A stretch of 64,000 nt of DNA from Myotis daubentonii (lineage: Eukaryota; Chordata; Mammalia; Chiroptera; Vespertilionidae): the NCBI RefSeq assembly GCF_963259705.1, contig NC_081842.1:65546787-65610786 (forward strand), written 5' to 3'. Below the pieces are notes generated by a model. The model was given only the letters and a program-made list of their open reading frames with translations, searched no databases and was not told the origin of the DNA. Shown piece by piece: positions 12,600 to 21,394 of this stretch. Each line of letters starts with the position of its first letter. Positions within the stretch are counted from its first letter, which is position 1. A program made the translations under genes and the position numbers.

Positions 12600-13440
12600 T
12601 TTCCTCTATTAGCTTTCCAATGTATATCAGGTCTATGGACAATTCTTTAACACTAAAAGTGGTCCTCTTAGGCATTCAACGAACAACAGAGCCACAGAGA
12701 GGGAAAATCTTGCTGGGTAAATCACATTCAGATGATTGCTCTTTGGTATAATTGTAAATTTTTCCTTAGCTGAACTGTGATTGATCCAGTGACAGAAATT
12801 GCAACAGCCTTTAGGGCAATGAGGGAAAGAATTCCATCTTTACTTGAGGATTAGGAAACACAGTGTACATGAAAGGGCTTGTTCTGGTCCAGCATGTGAT
12901 TAAGGCAAGAAATTCTTCTGATGCAACCACCCATCCATTACATGAATACCAGGAGTAAACTATTTCTCTGTCTTTTTTTTTTCCCTGAACAATCTCTATA
13001 ATGAAATAACTGTAAGATTTGAAATCTAGGTTTGTGAGTCCATAAATTTTACTGAGACAGAGAAAGGGGGTTTCTTCACCAATCCTGACCTCTAGGAGAT
13101 CAGGGTGGGACTATTTATAGTGACACAGGTGTCAGGCACTAGAGTACAATTTATTTTAGAGAGAGAGATCCATCAGTTTTCAAAGCAATCCTGAATGAAA
13201 GTAACAGCATCAATAGAAGTCCTGGTGAATAAACCAGATAGATACTCTGGTCATGATACAATAAGTAGAAATGACACCTTGCACTCAGTAAGCATCTCTG
13301 AGAATCTTAGACTTTCATTGGGACATCCTGAGTTGGGATGAAAGACATCTATGGCCCTATTTGATGATAGTTGGGAATTTTAATTTGAATATTAAAAGAT
13401 ATGTGACCTGGTTTTGTATGCTTTACTTGGTAAATTGATA
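12600..13440. other. Unannotated DNA
   Basis: No gene, RNA gene or recognisable young repeat seen. Confidence 0.35.
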
Positions 13441-13704
13441 TATATTCATTCATCAAAGTTCCAGTCATGATGGAATGGCTTATTGCAGACTAATTTTATG
13501 CCAGAAACAACTATAAAAGCTGAATAAAATATAAGTATATAAAACATTTGTTTGAAGACAACTGATGTAGTGTTTGAGGAGCTATGATTCCTGAGAGAAG
13601 GAAAGCATAACAAGGAGAGCTTTACAGTCAATCTGGCCTTTTCTCTGAAGCATTTACTAATTCACAAAATGAGGAAATAAGTTCTGATTAAAAAGTTACA
13701 GGCT

Positions 13705-13951
13705 TGCCCTAGTCAGTTTGGCTCTGTGGATAGAGCACTGGTCTATGGACCGAAGGGTCCCGGGTTCAATTCCAGTCAAGGGCATATACCTCAGTTTCAG
13801 GCTCAATTCTGGCCCTGGTTGGGAGGCAACCAATCAATGTGTCTCTTCCATTGATATTTCCCTCTGTCTTTCCCTCTCTCTAAAAATCAATGGAAAAACA
13901 AAAATAAAAACAAAACAATAACACTTCACATCTGTAAAAAAAGAAAAAAAA
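13705..13951 (+). mobile_element. Ves SINE
   Basis: Plus-strand copy: the head gccctagtcagtttggctc is followed by a B-box-like gggttcaattccagtcaagg, a pyrimidine-rich body and an A-rich tail. The target duplication aaaagttacaggct (13691-13704) is repeated with one mismatch at 13952-13965. It sits inside the HAL1/L1M fragment. Confidence 0.92.
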
Positions 13952-14521
13952 AAAAGCTACAGGCTCACTGGGTAGAGGCAAGAGAGGATAGGGTTTGACT
14001 CTGCCAAAGTGGTTGACATTTGAGGGGCAAAATTTCAGAAAGAAATGACAGATAACTTGATTTTCTCTTGAGGAGTCTGTGAACTTTAAGATGTATATGC
14101 ACAGAGTAACACCAACAAATCCATCAGGAAACAGCAGCTATGAGGCTAGAGCTGAGCAGGCATTTCTTGCTAGGGATACACAGGATGGAGTTCAGAGAAT
14201 ACTAAAATAGAGGAGAAATTGTAAATGCCCAGACTTTCATTTGAGACCCCAGAAAGGCGATGTCTATGGAAATAAATCTGCCTGGAACAGACTTGCCCAA
14301 TTAAACATTAATGCCAACCTTCCTCAGGATTATTGTGATCTACCTGCATCCTATGTGCCTCCCAAAAGAAAACTTTTTGCCATAAATGTTCATTAAATAT
14401 CCAGAATTCAGTAAAAAATTACGGGGCATGCTTAAGAACAGGATGACTGACTCAAAGAGAAAAGCAATAGAAACACATCCACAGGTATGGAGTTTTACTT
14501 AAATAAGTATTTTATACTAAA

Positions 14522-14898
14522 CTAGAGGCTCGTTCACTCTCGGGTTGGGGGTGGGGGGGGAGAGGTCCCTCAGCCTGGCCTGTGCCCTCTCGCAGTCCAG
14601 GACCCCTCAGGGGATGTTCACCTGCCTGCTTAGGCCTGCTCCCCAAGGGATCAGGCCTAAGCTGCAGTCGGACATCCTTAGCGCTGCTGAGGAGGCAGGA
14701 GAGTCTCCTACCACCACCACTGCACTCACAGCTGTCAGCCCAGTGTGGCTGAGCAAAGCTCCCCCTGTGGGAGCACACTGACCACCAGGGGGCAGGTCCT
14801 TTGTTGAGCGTCTGCCCCATGGTGGTCAATGTGGCTCATAGCCACCAGTTGTTCCTCCCTTAGAGTCAACTTGCATATTACCCTTTTATTATATAGGA
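14522..14898 (-). mobile_element. HeliBat-type Helitron (non-autonomous), copy 1
   Basis: Reverse-strand element. The 5' end TCCTATATAATAAAAGGG is at 14898 and the 3' end CTAG at 14522. It lies between A and T, as Helitrons do, with no target duplication. The body holds the HeliBatN inverted segment (ggatgt...acatcc, about 14612-14675) and two CTCF-like motifs (14779-14795 and 14812-14828). The usual 3' hairpin is degraded. Non-coding: no Rep/helicase remains. Confidence 0.88.
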
Positions 14899-15493
14899 TC
14901 AGAGGCCCAGTCCATGAATTCGTGCATGGGTAGGGTCCCTTGGGGTGGCCTGCGGCGATTGGGCAAAACCTGCAATCCAACACTCCCTGCAGCTCCTATC
15001 TGCCGCTCCCGCTCATCCCAGCCCCACTGTGCCTGCTGTGGGCTCACACTCAATCAGTCCTGATCAGGAGAGGCTCGCATCACCATAGCAGCGCTTGCCA
15101 GCCATAAGCCCTGCGTCTGGTGCCCTCCCGAGGGGAGTGGCCTGCGGGATGGGGCTGAAACTGGCTCTCCGACATCTGCCAAGGGGTCCCGGATTGAGAG
15201 AGGGTGCAGGCCAGGCTGAGAGACCCCACCAGTGCATGATCCGGGCTGGGGAGGGACCATGGGAGGGCTCCAGGGCATGTTCAGCCCAGTCTCTCCCAGT
15301 CCTGACCAGCTGGACCCCAGCAGCAAGCTAACCTACTAGTTGGAGCGTCTGACCCCTGGTGGTCAGTGCATATCATAGTGAGCGGTTGAGCAGCCTTAGC
15401 ATATCATTAGCATATTACGCTTTGATTGGTTGAACAGTTGACTGGTCACCAGACAACCGGACACTTAGCATATTGGGCTTTTATTATATAGGA
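14899..15493 (-). mobile_element. HeliBat-type Helitron (non-autonomous), copy 2
   Basis: Directly abuts copy 1 with no spacer. The 3' end is CTGA (fits CTRR) at 14899, preceded by the hairpin region (ccatgaattcgtgcatgg). The 5' end is TCCTATATAATAAAAGCCC at 15493. The body includes ggaccccagcagcaagcta and one CTCF-like motif (15349-15365). Frames on both strands (15054-15331) are GC-rich read-through. Confidence 0.87.
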
Positions 15494-15820
15494 TAAGCAT
15501 ATTTAGTATGTTTAGATTAAGAGGGAACGATGGAAAATTTCAGCATAGACGTGACTCCATCAACAGGAATCGAACAGAAATTCTACAACTGAGAAATACT
15601 GTATCTGAAATAAAAACTTTAGTATGTGAAAATTTTGCCTCCAGATAGGATGGAGAAGATAGCAATAGGCCATAATGCCACTTGAATTAAAAAAAAAATC
15701 GTCAGATAAATTACAAAAACTGTTAAAAACACCAGAGACTTGTGGACACAAAGAGGAATTAATGAATTAAAATACCAGAGAATCAGAAAATGCACAGACT
15801 CAACAGATACTTCCCCAGGA

Positions 15821-16375
15821 AAATGTAGTTGGCAAATTCAGCTCACCTCTGCAAATTCAGTAAGACATCAAGGGCTTTAGACTTCTGCCATATTGTGCAT
15901 TTGGGGGTTCAAGGAAAATTTTGTATGTCTCCAGGGACAGAAAAACTTGTATCACAGGTGGATTTATGGAAATCTTCCTTTTGCTGCTTTAAAGGCAGTT
16001 GTCTAACCTTAATTATTGGCAAGTTGTCCTAACACATTTTTATGTTTAACTCAGTTTTACTTGACTCTGAAAGGCTCATTTTTCTCTTAATATCCTTTTA
16101 CTGGGTATCATCTGTTCAAATTATTGGTGAGAACTTGTATAGAAAAGCCATACCTGTCTTTTGAGTAAATGGCAAAAAATATCAAGAAATGTGTAGTTCA
16201 TATCTGTTGTGCGTGAGGAAGGGTGGCAAGTTCTCTAATACATCCTTCAAAGACCATCTCAAAAATTGTCTTCCATTAAGATTTTTCTGATTTCCTATCC
16301 TTTACTCCTCAAGATGTAAATAGTATTTCTTTTCTGATCTCCCATAACAGTTTATTTATAATGAAGACTCTTCTT
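15821..16375. other. Unannotated DNA
   Basis: No gene or young repeat recognised. Confidence 0.35.
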
Positions 16376-16560
16376 GTCCTGGCTGGTTGCTCAGTGGTTA
16401 GAGCGTTGATCTACAGACCCAAGGGTCATGGGGTTGATTCCCAATGTATCTCTCTCATGTGGATGTTTCTTTCCCTTTCTCTACCTCCTCTCTCCCTTCT
16501 ACTCTCTCTAAAATCAATGGAAAAAGTATCCTAGAATTAGGATTTACAAAAACCCACAAA
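16376..16560 (+). mobile_element. Ves SINE, diverged
   Basis: The head gtcctggctggttgctcagt is followed by a B-box-like ggggttgattcccaatgtat, the pyrimidine-rich body and the tail motif gtatcctagaattaggattt. The end is approximate and the target duplication is not clean. Confidence 0.8.
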
Positions 16561-16619
16561 CTTCTTATGTTGGCTAGTAACACAGATTCCTTCCCCCCTC
16601 CCCCCAATATATGTCTAAT

Positions 16620-17175
16620 TAGTGCCCTTATTAGAATCTAAGCCCCTTGAGAGCATGATCTAATTTGATTAACTTTTGAATTCACTCTAGTGATGAGTAC
16701 AGTGTATTATACATATTCCCAAATTCTTAAGAGTTAGGCATTCTCTTTTCTACATTCCCACTTTGTACTAGTATATACCACATATGTACACAGCATATTT
16801 TATCCCTTTACTTCTCTCCCAGTACACAGTAAACTCTTTGCAGAAAAATGCCAAATCTTATCTTTAGTTCCTAAGTTCTTTGCACTTTTTAAAAAATATG
16901 TTTTTGACTTTTAGAGAGAGAGGGAGGGAGAGGGAGAGATGGAAACATTGGTGTGAAACAACATTGATCTGCTGCCTCCTGCACACCCCATACTGGGAAT
17001 TGAGCCTGCAACCCATTCATGTGCCCTGACCAGAATAGAGCCAGTGACCTCTTGGTTCATGGGTCGATGCTCAACCACTAAGCCACACCGGCCTGGCAGT
17101 TTTTAGCACTTTTAAGCACTCAACAAATATATCTAATATGAATAATATGCACTTAATATTTTTAATGAATGAGTA
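16620..17175 (+). repeat. L2 LINE 3'-end fragments, split by a Ves SINE
   Basis: 16620-16700 (tctaagccccttgagagc) and 16790-16886 (cacagtaaactctttgcag) have L2 3'-tail character. The tail resumes after the SINE at 17098 (gcacttttaagcactcaaca). Old and diverged. Confidence 0.5.
16887..17097 (-). mobile_element. Ves SINE
   Basis: Reverse strand: the head TGCCAGGCCGGTGTGGCTTA is at the high end, with a (GAGGGA) stretch and an A-rich tail at the low end. A short target duplication around gcacttttta / agcactttta flanks it. It interrupts an L2 fragment. Confidence 0.85.
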
Positions 17176-18213
17176 CATAGCATTTTGAAGAGAGGCAGAC
17201 AACTTGAGTTTGAAAACAAGGTCCGCCACTTGTGACATGACATTTAAAGTCAAAGTGTCCTCATTTGTAACATAGGCAAAGCACATTTACTACTAGTTTG
17301 GCCTCTTTTGAAGCACTTTTGAAACTTTAGAGTATATTTAGGATCTGTAAAGGCACTAGGTTAGGGGACTAATGAGAATTCCTTGTAAAGTCTTTTCTTA
17401 AGCAATCATCACTTTTATTTTAATTTCTATCAATCATGCCTTCATCATTCTTCCAAGCTTCCTTATTACATCATCTGTATTGTAGCCTTTTCCTCAATTC
17501 TGCTAATTGCTAACCAAGAAAACATGTCTTTTGCCTCAACATAATTATGGAATTCTTGCTACAACTTTTGTGACATTTGTATTTCCGTATGTGTGGGATT
17601 GATGGCTGAGGTATATATGTATGTAATGTAAAGATAAAGACTGATATAGATAGAGCATTCTAACCCAGATTCTAGTATCAGGAGAATTGGACACAACCAC
17701 CATCTCTTACAGGGGCAGTAATGTCCAAGGCTTCACATTAGAATATTTTACACTGATTTCTTAATGCCCTACTGTTATAATCCTAACAACTCTCATGGCA
17801 ACACATTGAATACCTTTAAAAATTTGTTGGAAAGGATGAGTTTTAAGGAGTATTTAGAGTCACCAGTGCCCCTTGGAAAAATTATGGGAATAACTAAATT
17901 TTGTTAAATTTTACTTAACTTTCTAATTTGAAACTGATTATTATGGATGTAATACTTATTACAGTCACTACCTAAGTGATGTAGTGACATCAGTTTTTAG
18001 CTAAGATTTATACATAAATTCTAAAATGTTTCAGCTTACAGACTCAATAGAAATTTGCACACTTTACTGGACTTCAAATTTGACAGCTGATGCAATAATT
18101 TTGTAAATTCTGAGGCCCTCATACATATAGTCCACAAAAAATAGATCTAATAGCATTTATGAGGTTAAGGCCTTTTACATATTTTTTCACTAGAGCCAAT
18201 TTATTTTAAGTTC
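17176..18213. other. Unannotated DNA with a decayed MIR
   Basis: 17190-17280 is weakly MIR-like (tccgccacttgtgacatgac, tcctcatttgtaacatagg). The rest shows nothing recognisable. Confidence 0.35.
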
Positions 18214-18659
18214 TGCCAAAAATCCCCTAATCAAAGCCAGGCCTCTGGCACTTTCTTGTAAAACCCAATTTTAGCAAGAACCCTGCTAAGTCAGTTTAGC
18301 AAAACCATTCCCAACCCACCCCCACATCTGATCCCCTGGACGTATCATCAGGTTCCTCTTCCTCCACCTCCCTCAGGTGATGTCTGATCACTCTAATGTA
18401 ACCTGTCCTCAGCAAGAATCCTGTTAGGTTGGTTTAGCTAGAATTCCATCCACTCCCTCCCTTACCTCTGTTTCCTTGGTAATTTTCCATTCACTGACCC
18501 CCCCACCCCGGCTCCTTGGCTAAAATTTCCACTTGCTCATACTGTCTTGGGAGTCCAGGACAATCTCTCTCCCGCACCGCAAAATTCTAGCGGCACTGGT
18601 CCCCATTGATGGCCCTGAATAGAGTCTGCCTAACCATTTTTTGACAAGTGCCATCAACA
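18214..18659 (+). mobile_element. Probable endogenous-retrovirus solo LTR (gammaretrovirus-like), degraded
   Basis: The block has LTR character: two weakly repeated U3-type segments (agcaagaaccctgctaag and agcaagaatcctgttagg), then a ggctccttggctaaaatttc stretch. A poly(A)-signal variant in a cctgaatagagtctgcc context follows, and the block ends in CA. No internal viral genes adjoin it, so a solo LTR fits best. I could not find a clean target duplication. Boundaries are approximate. Confidence 0.45.
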
Positions 18660-18821
18660 ATTTTTTCCTTGAATGCACGCTGTGTCCAAGGAAGCCTAGG
18701 ATAAAATTCAGAGGATTTAACACACGCCTATTGGAAACTATACATCAGATGCATATCCTATAATAATATTGTTTTAAAATGGCAAATACAGAGTATACTC
18801 TTTGCATGCGTGCTATCTTTT

Positions 18822-19025
18822 CAAATTTACTTTATTGGAGTGACACTGGTTCACAATACCCATACATGTTTCAAGTGCACAACTCAATAAAACGTTAGCT
18901 GCACACTGCACCTGCGTGCCCACCGCCCCAAGCAAAGCTCTTTCTGTCCCCATCCCCCCCCCCATCCCCTCTGCCCTCCTCCACCGGACCCCACCTCCCT
19001 TTCCTTGGGGCTATCACCACACCGA
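18822..19025 (-). mobile_element. L1 LINE 3'-end fragment
   Basis: Reverse-strand L1 3' UTR of the kind common in laurasiatherian genomes: tttattggagtgacactgg, ttcaagtgcacaactcaata, ctgcacactgcacctgcgtg, then C-rich text ending ggggctatcaccac. No coding part is left. Confidence 0.6.
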
Positions 19026-19212
19026 TGGATGCCGTTTTTGATCAAGCCCCTTATTTTGTGATAAGTCATTGCTATCCGAGTTCCCCAAAATGTCCAACAT
19101 CTTATTTTGGCAGGATTGTGTGTTTTTTCCTTGTAGAGTGAAAGAAGATCCCCCTTCTCCCCGCCCCCCCCACAACCTTTTTAGGAATCTTCCCTGAGCC
19201 TCATCCACCCAC

Positions 19213-19234
19213 CCGCCCCCCCCCCCCCCCCCCG
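19213..19234 (+). repeat. Poly(C)-rich tract
   Basis: A run of about 20 C with one G, near the left shoulder of the CpG island. Smaller C-rich tracts occur at 18954-18963 and 19162-19170. Such runs are prone to slippage and to sequencing error. Confidence 0.85.
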
Positions 19235-19479
19235 CCCCCGCATGTCTGAGGACTGGACCAACACTTGGTAAGAATCTGGCTCTGGGGAGTGCTGTGCTGA
19301 GTGACAAATGGACGAGGGAGAAGGTTTTAGGGAAGCATCTGAACCGCATTTAATTTTCCGTGTTGCTTTATTTGTTCCTTAGCCCCGAGGATATTGAATC
19401 TTGTGGGCTTCAGTTGGGTCGCTGGTGCTTCAGGCGTTTAGTAAAACGACACGGAATCTGCCTTTCCCGTTAGGTTAAC

Positions 19480-21330
19480 ATCCTCATTTACATGAAGGGC
19501 GGCTGGTTCGGAACTGTTGTCCATGGCATGTTTCTAAACCTCCGGAGCGAACACATTTTCCCCTTGGAGCGCTGGCTCCGCTTCCGCGGCCTCCGGTGAC
19601 CTCCGGGCTTGGCAGCCCCGCTCCGCAGGAATCGAGCCTGACCCTGGACGGCCCCGGGCGCCGCCGCCTCGCCAGACCCCCCTCTCCTAGGTCCCGCCCA
19701 CCGCCCGGGACCTAGCTTCCCTCCGGCTGCCTCCGCCGTGGGCGATGGCGACATCACCTCCTCCCCGGCCGGCTCCCCCCTGAGCCCGCCGCGCCAGACA
19801 GCGGGTAACCGCCGCCTCCGCTGGGGCACCCCGGCTCCACAGGCCTAGCGCGCTCCAGACACCTGTCTCTCACTGGTCACCGCCGCTGCCCCTCACCCCG
19901 CCGTCCCCTCGGCAATTGGACCCAGGCGGCCCTTCGTCATTCCCGGTCTCTTGTGGAGTCCCGCCTCCGTCGCCGGGTCATTTAAGTTTATCACAAATAA
20001 ATAAATAAAGGAGGAAATAGAAATGCGTAGAAAGTAAAAGCAGCCGGGAGGGGGCGGGGGCGTGGAGGGAAAAGGGGGAGGCGGGGCGGAGGACAGCCAA
20101 ACTTTATAGTGTCTGTTGTTGACCAATCACGGGTCAGTCCAGTCCGGTCCGATGGGCTTTCTCAACCAATAGCCTCCCACCTCTAGGATCACTGAACAAC
20201 CAGATGCGACTGACCTCTCCAGACTGGGGGAAGGTGCGGCGAGGGGGGGGGGCGGAGTTGGGAGAGTGTTGACCAATTGCCTGTTAACAGTCTTCTGAGC
20301 GAAGTTTCGACGCCCCAATAGGTGTTTGAGATAGCGGATTGGGCTTCTTCTAGCCCAATCGACGGTGGTACAGATGAGGGGAAAGGAGGTGGGGCGGGGA
20401 CAGAGAGGGGCGGAGAAGGAGCGCATTTTGTTTATGGGCGGCAACCTCACGAGGAGCGTCCCATTCTTATAGGCTCACTGAAGCTGAGAGTGGCAGCAGA
20501 ATCACCCAATAGTGGGGGGGTAGAGAGGGTTCGCGGCGTGAGGCGCCCAATGTGGACCTTCTGCCGAAGAAGTAAGGGCGGGGAAGTTTAGGAGTTGAGG
20601 AAAGAAGATTAAAGAGCGCGAGGAGGTAACGCCAAAAACTCTAATTTGTTGCTGGGCGGGCGGGAGGGAGGGGTGTGTGCTTACGGTGGGGGATGAGGCG
20701 TCCGCGAGGCGCTGGGAGTCGGGGGCGGCGGGACGGGGAAGGAGGGGAGTGGGGTGAGGTCGGCAGGGGGAGCGAGCTGGCGCGGCGAGCCCGCGGGCCG
20801 TCGGCCGGCAGAGAGCGCGCGCCCCTGCGCTCCGCCCCGCTCGCGCCTCCTCTCCCCGGGCGCCCCTCCTCGCGTCCGGCTGTGGCGACGTCCTCACCCG
20901 ACCCGGCTGGGAGGAAGGGAGCGCGGGAGGGTCTCCGGTTCCAGGAGCGGGCGGGGCGTCCTGCAGCTGGAAACGCGTGTTCTACCTACTTCTTTCCACT
21001 CCTTGCGCCTGGAGCTGCCGCTTCCAAGAAGAGGAGCCGAGGGCGACTAGCCTGGGCTCCGGAGCTGCTGCTAAAAGCGTCCGCTTGTCTTCCGCCCCCC
21101 TCCCTCCTGTCCCCCCCCCAATACCCCCGCCCCCCATTGCCTTGGCCCTTGCGGGCTCTGGAGCGTCTGCAGAGAACTGGGGAGCGGGACATGTCCTGGC
21201 CCCAGAGCCGCTGGACGCCTCTCCAGACCTCGGAGCTACCGGCCCCCGCCTGCTTCGCTACTGCGACTGGAGAGGAGGGGGCTTGGGGAAGGAATACACA
21301 CCTTCCCTTTTCGGCTCCTTTGAAAACATT
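19480..21330. promoter_or_regulatory. CpG island, two lobes, probable promoter of an unidentified host gene
   Basis: Base composition changes sharply from AT-rich flanks to CpG-dense DNA. Lobe 1 (19480-19960) and lobe 2 (20550-21300) are very rich in CG dinucleotides. A less GC-rich connector between them carries GC boxes (20051-20060, 20079-20089) and many CCAAT boxes. CpG islands of this size and density normally mark promoters and first exons of widely expressed or developmental genes. A 239-codon plus frame (20675-21394) and a 113-codon minus frame (19488-19829) span the lobes. Their Arg/Pro/Gly/Ala-rich translations look like read-through of GC-rich 5' UTR, and I recognise neither. The two lobes around a CCAAT core suggest divergent transcription, but neither transcript can be proven from sequence. 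I could not choose a transcription start, splice donor or gene name. Confidence 0.8.
20103..20551. promoter_or_regulatory. Array of eight CCAAT boxes (NF-Y-type)
   Basis: CCAAT lies at 20123-20127, 20166-20170, 20273-20277, 20315-20319, 20355-20359, 20506-20510 and 20547-20551, with one inverted copy (ATTGG) at 20338-20342. Four of the same-strand spacings are close to four helical turns: 43, 42, 40 and 41 bp. The segments starting ttgaccaatcac (20119) and ttgaccaattgc (20269) look like diverged duplicates. Two TATA-like strings (ctttatag at 20102, cttatagg at 20466) also occur. CCAAT arrays bind NF-Y and are typical of strong, TATA-poor promoters. Confidence 0.7.
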
Positions 21331-21394
21331 AAAACATGTTGACTCTTTTCCAGTAGCTGAGATAAAAACGGTTGGAAGCCTTGTGAGAGTTTAG

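Larger units (their letters stand above)
13441..15820 (+). mobile_element. Ancient HAL1/L1M fragment, interrupted three times
   Basis: Segments 13441-13690, 13966-14521 and 15494-15820 read as one old half-L1 or L1M copy in plus orientation. Recognisable phrases are taaaagctgaataaaatata and gaggggcaaaatttcagaaa, the run around 14402-14475 (aaaaattacggggcatgc, acaggatgactgactcaaa) and the region ctgagaaatactgtatctga (15588 onward). A Ves SINE and two Helitrons split it. No coding capacity remains. Confidence 0.55.

Noticed and set aside
13718..13770. tRNA-like gene (A-box and B-box-like segments) at the head of Ves SINEs
   Set aside because: The tRNA-related part is the SINE head. The copies lack a proper cloverleaf acceptor end, continue into SINE body and tail, and are flanked by target duplications.
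16887..17097. GA-rich stretches as possible independent microsatellites
   Set aside because: The gagaga/gaggga runs here and in the other Ves copies are the normal purine-rich SINE body, unlike the pure (GA)n at 12295-12340.
19488..19829. 113-codon minus-strand frame in the left CpG lobe
   Set aside because: Same GC bias; no recognisable family. It could be a real first exon, but the sequence alone does not show it.
20675..21394. 239-codon frame in the CpG island, the longest host-DNA frame
   Set aside because: Arg/Pro/Gly/Ser-rich composition follows GC content, other frames here are open too, and no domain is recognisable. The frame also runs past the island edge with no splice logic. Kept only as part of the promoter entry.
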